From: Bacteroidales bacterium
GTDB taxonomy: Bacteria > Bacteroidota > Bacteroidia > Bacteroidales > SM23-62
Direction: 5' to 3'
Length of the DNA: 12,597 nt
NCBI GenBank assembly: GCA_016783865.1
Contig: JADHVS010000130.1
Coordinates: forward strand, 1 to 12,597
Part shown: piece after piece, positions 1-7,933 of the stretch
Position numbering within the stretch: position 1 is the first letter of the stretch
Layout: each line of letters opens with the position of its first letter
Notes under the pieces: model-generated
The model's database searches: none
Seen by the model: the letters and a program-made list of their open reading frames with translations, nothing else
Told to the model about the DNA's origin: nothing
Made by a program: the position numbers and the translations under genes

Positions 1-606
1 GCCAGCGATGATCCGGATGGGTATATGGCTCATGAACCGAATTCATCCAGGGATAACGGAACAATAACACCAACAGCTGCATTGTCATCCTTCCCCTACA
101 CCCCGGATGAATCGATGCTGGCGCTGAAGCATTTTTACCGTGAACTGGGAGATAAAGTCTGGGGATGGATGGGCTTCTTAGACGCTTTTAACCAGCAACG
201 CAACTGGTATGCAAGCTCATACCTTGCCATAGACCAGGGCCCGATTATCCTGATGATCGAAAATTACCGGAGCCGGCTTTTATGGGACCTTTTTATGTCG
301 AACCCGGAAATTCAACCAATGATGGACGCGATTGGTTTCACAAACGAACCCAACTCGATGGTAAACTTACAGACAGATCCTGAATTTTCGGTATCACCGA
401 ATCCGGCAACCGAAATACTAACCATTCAATACCCGGAAATGCAAAGCATTACAATTACAAACCTGACCGGACAAAGGATAAAGTCAATGGAATTTAGGGC
501 AACTGGTCATAAGGAGGTTGAAATTTCTGATCTTTTACCAGGCCTTTATATTATCGCGGTTGAAACTTCTAAAGGAATGGTAACCTCGGGGTTAATAAAA
601 AAATAA
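1..606 (+). CDS. C-terminal part of glucoamylase-family (GH144-like) glycoside hydrolase with T9SS sorting domain; 5' end outside window
   Basis: The frame is open from base 1, so this is the last 201 residues of a longer protein; the ATG at 25 is internal. Residues 1 to about 115 look like the end of the putative glucoamylase domain (PF10091, which includes GH144 endo-beta-1,2-glucanases). Signature stretches are GTITPTAALSSFPYTP, GFLDAFNQQRNW and YLAIDQGPIILMIENYRS, followed by LLWDLFMSNPEIQ. Residues about 129-201 (from FSVSPNPATEIL to SGLIKK) form a type A T9SS sorting domain, with the typical PNP start, ITNLTGQ core and LPGLYII near the end. Such tails direct export through the type IX system and anchoring or release at the cell surface. 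The enzyme therefore probably cleaves an extracellular glucan. It runs toward the SusCD operon and is not part of that transcript. The family call is strong. The beta-1,2-glucan specificity is only a family-level guess, since most of the catalytic domain lies outside the window. Confidence 0.85.
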   Translation, partial: ASDDPDGYMAHEPNSSRDNGTITPTAALSSFPYTPDESMLALKHFYRELGDKVWGWMGFLDAFNQQRNWYASSYLAIDQGPIILMIENYRSRLLWDLFMSNPEIQPMMDAIGFTNEPNSMVNLQTDPEFSVSPNPATEILTIQYPEMQSITITNLTGQRIKSMEFRATGHKEVEISDLLPGLYIIAVETSKGMVTSGLIKK

Positions 607-608
607 GC

Positions 609-650
609 AAATAGAACAGGCTGCCCCGGCCGGGGCAGCCTGTTCTATTT
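609..650. terminator. Perfect 42-bp palindrome, bidirectional terminator between convergent genes
   Basis: Two 21-nt arms (609-629 and 630-650) are exact reverse complements, with a GC-rich centre (ctgccccggccggggcag) and A-rich left / T-rich right outer ends. It starts 2 bases after the stop codon of the hydrolase and overlaps the TAA stop of the minus-strand LamG gene (649-651). Symmetry, position and the A/T outer tracts fit a Rho-independent terminator that works in both directions. There is no unpaired loop, so the real hairpin must open a few central bases. Confidence 0.85.
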
Positions 651-1740
651 ATATCTCTGCATCAATTATAGCTTGTATTTCTTCCTGCGTAAGCGCTTTA
701 TCAAAAATTCGCAATTCATCATACAAACTCAGATCAGAATAGTGAGCCCATCCAGTGAACCGGGGTACACCTGATGCAATGGTGAAAATATCACAACCAG
801 TCCAGTCAATAGGTCCAAAGTCAATTTCAGAAACAACCACCCCATCGAAATAAAGGGCAACATGATCGGTTGATATCGTGAATGCTACGTGTAACCATTC
901 GATCGAATCCGGGTAGACAGTTGCAAGGTCACCCCCATCTAACCAGCCATCAGTAGTGCCGTTACCTAAATTGAGTTTAATTATCTGACCGAGTCCCCTG
1001 AGCTCCCTGAATATTCTGAAACCGCTTGTACGTTTGTTTTGTGCATCGGGATTGGCAGTGTCCTCCGGACCCATTGTCAACATACCGGAACGGTCCGGAT
1101 CGGGATTTATATTAATCCAGAATGTGGCACTGAATTCAGCGTTGGCTAAATTATCAGTAGGAAAGGTAAGATATGAATCCGTAGCCCCGGCCATGGCTTG
1201 TCCCACTTTACCTTCTGCATAACCAGTTGTTCCGGTCATCTCGGGATCCGTCAGACTGGCAAATTCAAAGGTACTGTTATCGAAACTCATATAGAATATT
1301 TCTCCGTAGGCGGGTACGAATTCGCTAATATTTATAACTGTAAAAGCAACTTCTGCTGATGTAGTACTCTTCCCGGTAAGGTCAGTTGCAGTAACCTTCA
1401 AAGTATGAGCACCATTCTCAAGACTTTCAAGGAGATAGCCTTTAATGGGAGAATACCTTCGGTAATCCATAAAGCTGGTTATGTTTTCAACTTCAGTGCC
1501 ATCCAGCACTATGGATACTGATTTCAATTCAATGTCATCGGCAGCTTCAAACATAACAGGAACACTTGCACCTTCAGCCACTTTTAATAAACCACCCTCG
1601 ACAGGGGAGGTAATCACTACAGTAGGGGCCGTTTCGTCTGCTCCCGGATCTACCGGAGTAATCGGGTCAATTCCTTCGTTGCATGATACAGCAAAAACGA
1701 AGGCAACTGCACAAACTAAAATATAATTTAATATTTTCAT
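649..1740 (-). CDS. Surface lipoprotein with Ig-like and LamG (concanavalin A-like) domains, likely glycan-binding (SusE/F position)
   Basis: A 363-residue protein. The N-terminus is a lipoprotein signal peptide with lipobox AVSC and lipid-modified Cys at residue 20. A Thr/Pro/Asp-rich linker follows, then an Ig-like domain at about 38-136 (starts APTVVITSPVEGG, contains NGAHTLKVTATD, as in bacterial Ig modules). A LamG/concanavalin A-like jelly roll fills about 145-363; recognisable pieces are FYMSFDNS, FSATFWINI, WLHVAFTIS, VALYFDGVVV and the closing DELRIFDKALTQEEIQAII typical of Laminin_G_3. It is the third gene after susC and susD, 28 bp behind susD, where Bacteroidota PULs usually encode a surface glycan-binding protein that hands oligosaccharides to SusCD. 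No catalytic motif is visible, so binding is more likely than hydrolysis. The ligand cannot be told from the sequence. Confidence 0.85.
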   Translation of the reverse strand: MKILNYILVCAVAFVFAVSCNEGIDPITPVDPGADETAPTVVITSPVEGGLLKVAEGASVPVMFEAADDIELKSVSIVLDGTEVENITSFMDYRRYSPIKGYLLESLENGAHTLKVTATDLTGKSTTSAEVAFTVINISEFVPAYGEIFYMSFDNSTFEFASLTDPEMTGTTGYAEGKVGQAMAGATDSYLTFPTDNLANAEFSATFWININPDPDRSGMLTMGPEDTANPDAQNKRTSGFRIFRELRGLGQIIKLNLGNGTTDGWLDGGDLATVYPDSIEWLHVAFTISTDHVALYFDGVVVSEIDFGPIDWTGCDIFTIASGVPRFTGWAHYSDLSLYDELRIFDKALTQEEIQAIIDAEI

Positions 1741-1768
1741 TTTATTTTCTTTTTGTTATGCTCGATTA

Positions 1769-3304
1769 TTAATTGTTTCCGGCCTCCAGCTGACTTAACT
1801 GGCTAACCTGGTTTTGTGGATAAGGCAGATATTTCAAATCTTCAGTAAAAGTTCTTCCCTCATAGCTCAATACATCATATTTTTTGAGTCTTACCATATC
1901 GTAAAAGCGTGTACCCCATTCCATGGCCAGTTCCGCGAACTTCTCATCAATCACCTGGTTATTTGTCACATTTGAAACCGGGTCTAGATTTGCCCTTGCC
2001 CTGACGGCATTAACAGCCTCGTCGGCAGTCATTCCCGTACCGGAGGCTCCCTGTGTAATTGCTTCGGCATGCATCAGTAATACTTCGGCATAGCGGATAC
2101 AGGTAAAGTTTTTGTTACTGCCATAATCAACACGGCCTGTTATGAGCTGATCTGAAGGCAGATAATGCTTACCACTGGCGAAAAGTGCACGTGGATAATC
2201 ATCTATTACATCTCCTGACCGGGTAGTATTAGAGATCCATGCAGGCAGCGTTGCATATTTGGCATCTTTCTGGATCTCAGCCAAGCCACGATTAGTAAAA
2301 AGCACACTTGTCTCCAGACGATCTGTTTCGTTTCTGTCAAGCATGAATTTGATCCACGTAAGACTTGGTTCCCAGAAACCCCAGCCACCTGAAGATCCTG
2401 CTATTTTTGGTGTCCAGTTCTGTGGACCATAGAACGCATACAGATATGCTTTACGATCACCCGAACCCTGTCCAAAATCAGAATACTGCATTTCAAGCAG
2501 GTTCTCATCGTTAAGTTTGCCCTGCGTTTTAAAAAGCTCGTAAAAATCGGGTTCAAGAGTAAATTTGTCTGAACTGATGATCTGTGAAGTCGCATCGGCA
2601 ACATCCTGGTAATTTTCTAACTCAAGATTAGCCAGTGCCTTTATTGCAAGTGCTGTATATTTGGTAACTCCACCGCGAATGTCTGTACGCTGATTAGGAT
2701 TCATATCCGGCAGATCCGCAATTGCCTCATCCATTTGATCAGAGATATGTTGCATCACTTCATCTTTTGAAAACAATTCTGCGACCAGCAGATCCGAGGG
2801 ATCAGAGCTTACAGGAATAAAGCTGTCTCCCCAGCAGCGGCTCAAATTAAAAAGTAACCATGATCTGAGTGTTTTTGCTTCAGCTATATATTGATCAGCC
2901 TTTGAATTGCCGGACTCTGCCTTGTATAATTCGATTTGTTCCATCGCCGAGTGCATTCTGAAAATATACATCATCTCATCCTGCCAGACGTTATTGTACA
3001 TCCAGTAATCTTTGTTATAGTTATACAGATCTGTTTCGGCAAAATCCTGCTGATCGCCAAGACCTCCGGCATTTACATCATCTCCTCTGACAGATATCAG
3101 CGGATTATTAGGCCAGCCTTTATCATTAAATCTCTCATATGCACCAATTAGAGGCAAAATCGTATTCTCAGAAATCGTATAATCTGTTGCTTCCGTGAAA
3201 GCTGTATTTTCTGGCAGTTCATCCAGGAAGTGTTCACAACCTGTGATGGCAAGCAGAACAACAAAAAGAATAGATAGTTTTATGATATATTTATTTAATT
3301 TCAT
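1769..3304 (-). CDS. susD-like: SusD/RagB-family outer-membrane nutrient-binding lipoprotein
   Basis: A 511-residue protein of normal SusD length. The signal peptide ends in lipobox ITGC (Cys23), followed by the family hallmark CEHFLDELPENTAF. Other SusD features are the helical TPR-like core with AEAKTLRSWLLFNLSRCWGD, the segment FTCIRYAEVLLMHAEAI, the AVNAVRARANLDPV helix, and the C-terminal EFAELAMEWGTRFYDMVRLK-like block (here FAELAMEWGTRFYDMVRLKK). SusD proteins form the lid of the SusC barrel and capture glycan (or sometimes peptide) ligands outside the cell. It starts 18 bp after the susC stop on the same strand, so the two are almost certainly co-transcribed. The glycan cannot be assigned from this sequence. 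Confidence 0.95.
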   Translation of the reverse strand: MKLNKYIIKLSILFVVLLAITGCEHFLDELPENTAFTEATDYTISENTILPLIGAYERFNDKGWPNNPLISVRGDDVNAGGLGDQQDFAETDLYNYNKDYWMYNNVWQDEMMYIFRMHSAMEQIELYKAESGNSKADQYIAEAKTLRSWLLFNLSRCWGDSFIPVSSDPSDLLVAELFSKDEVMQHISDQMDEAIADLPDMNPNQRTDIRGGVTKYTALAIKALANLELENYQDVADATSQIISSDKFTLEPDFYELFKTQGKLNDENLLEMQYSDFGQGSGDRKAYLYAFYGPQNWTPKIAGSSGGWGFWEPSLTWIKFMLDRNETDRLETSVLFTNRGLAEIQKDAKYATLPAWISNTTRSGDVIDDYPRALFASGKHYLPSDQLITGRVDYGSNKNFTCIRYAEVLLMHAEAITQGASGTGMTADEAVNAVRARANLDPVSNVTNNQVIDEKFAELAMEWGTRFYDMVRLKKYDVLSYEGRTFTEDLKYLPYPQNQVSQLSQLEAGNN

Positions 3305-3322
3305 GACAGATATTTTTAATGA

Positions 3323-6300
3323 TTAAAATTTAACATTTAATCCAAACGTATAGACTGCAGGTACGGGATATGTTTGCCTGTCCACTCCGTCGGCCACTTC
3401 AGGATTGAAACCATTATAATCAAAAAGAGTTAAGGGACGATGGGCCGTAAAGGAAACTCTGATATCCGGCATTTGAGCTCCAAACAGTTGTTTACCATTG
3501 ATACTATAACCTAATTGAATGTTCTGGATTCTGAAGAATGCCCCGTCCTCGACAAAATAATCGCTCATCTTCTGGTTCCATCCCTTGCGCAGTCCGGCAG
3601 CAGAAGGATACTTATCTGAAGTTCCTTCTCCATGCCAGCGGTTTTCAGCAATATCTGCGTCCCAGTTTCCATCCGCTGTCCAGATTACTTCTCCACGTTT
3701 CCTGTTCAGGATTTTATTACCCCTCTGCCCCATCATCTGGGCTGAAAAATCAAAATTCTTCCAGTTAAGCCCTGCATTGAATCCATAAATAAATGATGGG
3801 AAGTAAGAGCCCAGTACAACCCTGTCGTCGTCGTCAACATCCCCATCATCATCCTGGTCTTTGTATTTAAAATCACCAGGTACAAGCCCATTATCAACTG
3901 CAACCGGATCAGCCAGTATCTCAGCATCATTCTGATAAACTCCCAGTACTTCACGACCGTAGAAAGCAAGTAGGGGTTGTCCTACAATGGTACGCTGACG
4001 AAATTCGGCCTGTCCACCATCAATATAAGGCTGTCCATACAAGTCGATCGTTTCGTTTTTAAGTGTTGACACATTAGCCCCAACGGTATAGTTAATACTG
4101 TTCGAAATCTGACCACTCCAATTTGCAGCCAGTTCAAGACCTGAGTTCCTGATCACCCCGACATTTTTAAGTACACTACCTCCGGTGGCAGGTATGGTCA
4201 CATTAATCACAGCATTCTTTGTGTCGCGACTATAATAATCCGCATCAAGACTTAAATGACTGCCCAATAACCTGGCAGTAATACCAAAATTAATTTCTTC
4301 AACAACCTCCCAGGCCAGGGATGAAAAAGTACTTGTGGTGTAAGTTCCTGACCAGAGTACGTCATCAATAGCAGTGGTCACAATATTTGTTGTTGTAGCT
4401 CCGTCACTGGCCCGGATCTTGTCGTTCCCGAGTTTACCCCAGCTGGCACGCAATTTTAAGAAGTTGATGGCACTGACACTCTGCATGAAGCTTTCTTCTG
4501 AGAGCACCCAGCCAACTCCTATAGATGGGAAATAACCCCATTTTTCCTGGTACTTTGAACTTCCATCCGCTCTCATTGTTGTATATAAATAGTATTTATA
4601 TTTATAGTTATAGGCGGCCCTTCCAAAATAGGACAGCCCGTATTGCTTAAGACCACCATCCGAAACGCGGTCGAGCTCTTTCGTTTCAGCCAGATTAATG
4701 TACCAGGCCTGCTCCGGATCAATGGGAAAATTCAATCCTCCTGCCCTGATCCACTGAGAACTTTCCTGCCTGAAAGAGCTACCTGCCATAACAACCACGT
4801 TGTGATTGGTTACAAAACTGTTTGAATAGGTCAATACATTATCCCAAAAGATATTATTATAGGTTGATGCGGTCTTATCTATGGACGCATCGGCTCTTTG
4901 TGAAGAGTTGCTGATAAAGAAGGGTAATCCAATATTACGCCTGTCACTGGAAGTATAGCTCTGATTATAAGTTGTTTTGAAGGATAATTTCTGGGGAAGG
5001 ATATCGACATTCAAATAAAAATTGGTAAGCATTTTCATTGATTTGAGAAGATTTTCGCTGAAAGTCATGGCTGTAAACGGATTTTTTCCTCCCCGGTATC
5101 CAAGATGTTCTGCACTTGCAAAGTTGATAGGGTCTGCGTCAACATTCAGATCATCATAAACCGGCATTACAGGAACAGCAAAATAAGTCGTGTGCCAGGC
5201 ACCCTCCTGGGGTTCGTAATTGGTAGCATTACTTAAAATGATATTCCCCCCGATGGTCAGCCAATCATTAGCTTTGTAATCAATTTTTGAACGAAGGTTA
5301 AAGCGCTGATATTCGTTTTTCATGTTCATTATCCCTTCCTGGAAGAGATAATTCGTTCCTACCGAGTAGGATGCTCTTTCGCTTCCCCCTGATACACTCA
5401 GGCTGTGGTTCTGAATGGCAGCCGGACGAAGAATTTCTTTATACCAATCGGTATTCACGTCAGGCACATTGGGATTTTCCCGGCTTCTTCCATAGCGCTG
5501 CATTGCATTCAGAATGTAGGTGAAATCTGCAGCCGAACCGGATTCATATGCCATGTTGGCGAATTGTTCTGAATTGGCCATTTTCAACACGTTCTGAGCA
5601 ACCTGAACGCCATAATAACCATCGTAGACGATTTCTGCTTTCTGGTTCAGATTTCCTGATTTGGTTGTAATCAGGACAACACCATTGGCTGCCCTGACAC
5701 CATAAATTGCAGCGGCAGTGGCATCTTTTAACACAGAAATTGATTCAATATCCGCGGAATTCAGAAAATCAATATTATTAAAGAACATCCCGTCTACAAC
5801 ATACAAAGGAGCTTCGTTATCACTCCCCGGATAAGAACCGATACCGCGGATCCGGACGGTGGGAGCCTTTCCCGGAGCCCCACTGTTTATAATCTGCAAA
5901 CCTGCGACTCTCCCCTGTAAAGCGTCCATAGGTTGAGCGGAAGGGACTTTATTAATGTCCTCGGTTTTTACTGTTGCGATCGATGAGGTCAGGTCTTTTA
6001 CCCTCGCCGAACCATAACCGATGACCACCAGTTCATCGATCAATTCCATGCTGGTTTCAAGGGCTACATTGATGGTGGTCTGGTTCCCGACCGGTATCTC
6101 CATGGTCTGTAACCCGACAAAGCTGAAAACGAGCGTAGCATCACCCGGAGCTGTAATGGTATAATTCCCATCCAGGTCAGTGATTGAACCGATTGTTGTT
6201 CCCTTAACAACAACATTCGCACCCGGAATGGGAGCCCCATCCTCGGCACCCGTTACTGTCCCAGTTATGGTAACATCCTGGGCCAGCAAAATGTTTGCCA

Positions 6301-6337
6301 CAAGAAGCAAACAAGATAGGATAAAGATTTTTTTCAT
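3323..6337 (-). CDS. susC-like: SusC/RagA-family TonB-dependent outer-membrane transporter
   Basis: A 1004-residue protein. Signal peptide residues 1-19 (LLA before Gln20). A carboxypeptidase-regulatory-like beta-sandwich spans about 22-100 (VTGAEDGAPIPGANVVVKG, DLDGNYTI). A Ton-box region follows (ELIDELVVIGYGSARVKD), then the plug at about 115-235 with the SusC signatures ALQGRVAGLQI, VRIRGIGS and SVLKDATAAAIYGVRAANGV. The rest is a 22-strand-type barrel ending in Phe (VYTFGLNVKF), as expected for BAM-dependent insertion. An Asp-rich loop near residue 825 (DQDDDGDVDDDDR) matches the dockerin-like Ca-binding motif common in SusC proteins. There is no N-terminal STN domain, so it is unlikely to signal to an anti-sigma factor. 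First gene of the susC-susD-LamG operon. It imports oligosaccharides into the periplasm using TonB energy. Confidence 0.96.
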   Translation of the reverse strand: MKKIFILSCLLLVANILLAQDVTITGTVTGAEDGAPIPGANVVVKGTTIGSITDLDGNYTITAPGDATLVFSFVGLQTMEIPVGNQTTINVALETSMELIDELVVIGYGSARVKDLTSSIATVKTEDINKVPSAQPMDALQGRVAGLQIINSGAPGKAPTVRIRGIGSYPGSDNEAPLYVVDGMFFNNIDFLNSADIESISVLKDATAAAIYGVRAANGVVLITTKSGNLNQKAEIVYDGYYGVQVAQNVLKMANSEQFANMAYESGSAADFTYILNAMQRYGRSRENPNVPDVNTDWYKEILRPAAIQNHSLSVSGGSERASYSVGTNYLFQEGIMNMKNEYQRFNLRSKIDYKANDWLTIGGNIILSNATNYEPQEGAWHTTYFAVPVMPVYDDLNVDADPINFASAEHLGYRGGKNPFTAMTFSENLLKSMKMLTNFYLNVDILPQKLSFKTTYNQSYTSSDRRNIGLPFFISNSSQRADASIDKTASTYNNIFWDNVLTYSNSFVTNHNVVVMAGSSFRQESSQWIRAGGLNFPIDPEQAWYINLAETKELDRVSDGGLKQYGLSYFGRAAYNYKYKYYLYTTMRADGSSKYQEKWGYFPSIGVGWVLSEESFMQSVSAINFLKLRASWGKLGNDKIRASDGATTTNIVTTAIDDVLWSGTYTTSTFSSLAWEVVEEINFGITARLLGSHLSLDADYYSRDTKNAVINVTIPATGGSVLKNVGVIRNSGLELAANWSGQISNSINYTVGANVSTLKNETIDLYGQPYIDGGQAEFRQRTIVGQPLLAFYGREVLGVYQNDAEILADPVAVDNGLVPGDFKYKDQDDDGDVDDDDRVVLGSYFPSFIYGFNAGLNWKNFDFSAQMMGQRGNKILNRKRGEVIWTADGNWDADIAENRWHGEGTSDKYPSAAGLRKGWNQKMSDYFVEDGAFFRIQNIQLGYSINGKQLFGAQMPDIRVSFTAHRPLTLFDYNGFNPEVADGVDRQTYPVPAVYTFGLNVKF

Positions 6338-6453
6338 AGTTATGTTTTTAGATTGGCTTAAGAAAGATTTTAGTTAGTAGGTTAGTATTTGATTTTAAAA
6401 ATTAAAATTACAAAATTTAGTTAATCCCGCATTTTTATTTACATGCTTTAACA
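6338..6453 (-). promoter_or_regulatory. Remaining AT-rich leader of the susC operon, cut off by the IS
   Basis: These 116 bp are all that separates the susC start codon from the target duplication. They are very AT-rich with no ORF. Read on the minus strand, the best -7-like match is AAATTTTG (complement of 6411-6418), one mismatch from TAnnTTTG, and no TTTG stands 19-21 bp upstream of it. I therefore cannot place a confident susC promoter here. It may use another sigma factor, or upstream regulatory sites may have been displaced by the IS. Confidence 0.35.
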
Positions 6454-6459
6454 TTTAGG
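6454..6459. repeat. Left target-site duplication TTTAGG
   Basis: TTTAGG lies directly left of the TG that starts the IS and is repeated directly right of the CA that ends it (7928-7933). The identity can be stretched to 9 bp (ACATTTAGG), but the extra ACA on the right is the IS end itself under the TG...CA rule, so 6 bp is the preferred reading. Confidence 0.85.
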
Positions 6460-6463
6460 TGAT

Positions 6464-6547
6464 AAATATCATAACATCGTTTACATCAAAATATCAGCAC
6501 ATCGTTTACATCTAAGTAAGTGCAAAATATCATAACTTCGTTTACAT
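6464..6547 (+). repeat. Three direct copies of a 23-bp motif at the left IS end (L1-L3)
   Basis: Copies lie at 6464-6486, 6489-6511 and 6525-6547. All share the start AAATATCA and the end TCGTTTACAT; the centre varies (taaca, gcaca, taact). Starts are spaced 25 and 36 bp. The outermost copy overlaps the terminal inverted repeat. Position and conservation suggest transposase binding sites. Confidence 0.85.
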
Positions 6548-6603
6548 AACGATTAATTCGTTCTTTGAAATATTGTTTTTTCGTAACCATAATCTCAAAC
6601 ATT

Positions 6604-7752
6604 ATGGAAAACGAACTTATTCTCAGGAAACAGGCTGTTGAACTCTATTTAAATGATGTTCCAATATCTGAAATTGCACAAAAGCTTGATCGATCACGCC
6701 AATGGGTACATAAATGGATTACACGTTATCGTACCAAAGGTGGCAAAGACTGGTTTCACTCAGAATCTACATCACCCAAGCAAGTGTATAACAAGTCTTC
6801 TCCAAAGGAGGAAGACCTGGTCATCAATGTCAGAAAGGCACTTAAAGGCCGTAAATATTCTCAAACAGGAGCTTTAAGCATTATGTATGAGATAGAACGT
6901 CTGGGCCTTAAACCGCCTTCAATACCGACTATTAATCGGATATTGAAACGGAACGATCTGATCAACTACAGTAGTGTAAAACAAAAAAAGGGAATAGAAT
7001 ATCCGAACCACTTTACACTTGTTCAACAGATGGATCTGGTTGGCCCCAGGTATCTTACCGGAGGTTCCCGATTCTATTTTCAGAACATTATTGATACTGA
7101 AAATCATCATGTCGGGGTCTATCCGATTAGAGATAAAAGATCGCTTACAATTGCCAGAACCATCGTTCGCTTTTGGACATCCTATGGGATACCTGATTAT
7201 CTGCAAATGGATAATGAACTTGCATTCAGAGGGAGTAACCGATATCCAAGGAGTCTTGGTATTGTACTTAGGCTAGCATTATCCCAAGGAGTGACGCCCA
7301 TCTTCATACCAACAGCTGAACCATGGAGAAATGGTATTATCGAGAAGTTTAACTCGAATTTATACAAGTACTTCTTCTCAGTTCAGAAGTTTACTTCATT
7401 TGAAGACGTTGAAGAGAAAGCACCTGAGTTCTCGGATTTCCATAACCAGAATCACCGGTATTCAACACAGGGAGGTAAATACCCAAATCAGATTAATTCC
7501 GTCTCCCAGGAACATAAGCTTGGACCTATAAACTTGGAAGATCCAATCCCCCTGGTTGAAGGCTCTGTGATCTTTATACGCTTCATAAGAAGCGATAGAA
7601 GACTGACAATACTAAGAACCAGCTTTACTGTGAAGCAACAGTTAGTCTATACCTATGTTATTGCTGAAATAGTCGTAGATCAACATGTGCTTCTAATAAA
7701 GCAGGATGGGATAATCCATCACGTGTTCCCGTTTGCTATGCCTGTTGACTGA
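6604..7752 (+). CDS. DDE transposase (HTH + rve integrase core)
   Basis: I chose ATG 6604, giving 382 residues; a TTG at 6565 would add 13 residues of hydrophobic, unlikely sequence. Residues about 5-45 are a helix-turn-helix (ISEIAQKLDRSRQWVHKWI), followed by a linker and a second helical DNA-binding region to about 125 (SIPTINRILKRNDL). The RNase H-like core runs about 138-290 with acidic residues D144 (QQMDLVG), D203 (QMDNELAF) and E247. E247 lies in the diagnostic stretch IPTAEPWRNGIIEKFN, as in IS481/IS3 enzymes (P..P..NG..E.FN). The last ~65 residues form a beta-rich C-terminal domain. D203 and E247 are separated by 43 residues rather than the canonical 35. It catalyses cut and joining of this IS. 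The frame is intact and no programmed frameshift is needed. Confidence 0.93.
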   Translation: MENELILRKQAVELYLNDVPISEIAQKLDRSRQWVHKWITRYRTKGGKDWFHSESTSPKQVYNKSSPKEEDLVINVRKALKGRKYSQTGALSIMYEIERLGLKPPSIPTINRILKRNDLINYSSVKQKKGIEYPNHFTLVQQMDLVGPRYLTGGSRFYFQNIIDTENHHVGVYPIRDKRSLTIARTIVRFWTSYGIPDYLQMDNELAFRGSNRYPRSLGIVLRLALSQGVTPIFIPTAEPWRNGIIEKFNSNLYKYFFSVQKFTSFEDVEEKAPEFSDFHNQNHRYSTQGGKYPNQINSVSQEHKLGPINLEDPIPLVEGSVIFIRFIRSDRRLTILRTSFTVKQQLVYTYVIAEIVVDQHVLLIKQDGIIHHVFPFAMPVD

Positions 7753-7760
7753 AAAACAAT

Positions 7761-7923
7761 ATGTCAATGAACTTATGATATTTTGCCTTGCTCAGAAGGC
7801 GCGCCCCCCTAGGGGGGCCATTCAATATTTTTTGAACTATATCGATTTACAGTTTTTAGCTAATGTAAACGATGTGCTGATATTTTACTTAATTAAAAAA
7901 GTGTAAACGATGTGTTGATATAT
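7761..7923 (-). repeat. Three inverted copies of the 23-bp motif at the right IS end (R3-R1)
   Basis: On the minus strand the motif occurs at 7901-7923 (R1, outermost), 7863-7885 (R2) and 7761-7783 (R3, eight bases after the transposase stop). R2 is identical to L2 over all 23 bases. R3 matches L3 at 20 of 23 and shares its flanking GC. R1 overlaps the terminal inverted repeat. Each right copy thus pairs best with the left copy of the same rank. Confidence 0.85.
7803..7832 (+). terminator. GC palindrome plus T run, likely terminator of the transposase gene
   Basis: A perfect 16-bp palindrome at 7803-7818 (G, six C, TA, six G, C) is followed within 8 bases by attttttg (7825-7832). It lies 50 bp after the transposase stop and inside the IS. 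An adjoining 8-bp palindrome GGCGCGCC (7798-7805) overlaps its left arm. A Rho-independent terminator is the simplest reading, although the T run is not directly adjacent to the stem. Confidence 0.6.
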
Positions 7924-7927
7924 TACA

Positions 7928-7933
7928 TTTAGG
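7928..7933. repeat. Right target-site duplication TTTAGG
   Basis: Direct copy of 6454-6459, immediately after the CA that ends the IS. It marks the insertion as probably recent enough for the duplication to remain exact. Confidence 0.85.

Larger units (their letters stand above)
6460..7927 (+). mobile_element. Complete insertion sequence, IS481/rve-type, 1468 bp
   Basis: The element begins TGATAAATATC and its right end, read inward, begins TGTAATATATC. The terminal 27 bases match at 21 positions and follow the TG...CA rule. It is flanked by a 6-bp direct duplication TTTAGG and carries one intact DDE transposase gene (6604-7752), so it looks complete and possibly active. Each end contains three copies of a 23-bp motif, described separately. 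A GC palindrome follows the transposase gene. It inserted between the divergent susC operon and the ADP-ribosylglycohydrolase-like gene; removing it and one duplication restores a 582-bp intergenic region. The family name is inferred from the transposase. The length is slightly above the usual IS481 range, so a related IS3/rve group is possible. Confidence 0.9.

Noticed and set aside
6548..6562. Short inverted repeat AACGA-ttaat-TCGTT before the transposase gene
   Set aside because: Five-base arms in AT-rich DNA are expected by chance; an operator role cannot be supported.
6565..6603. 13-residue N-terminal extension of the transposase from TTG 6565
   Set aside because: It needs a rare start codon and adds hydrophobic residues before the HTH domain; ATG 6604 starts directly at the expected domain.
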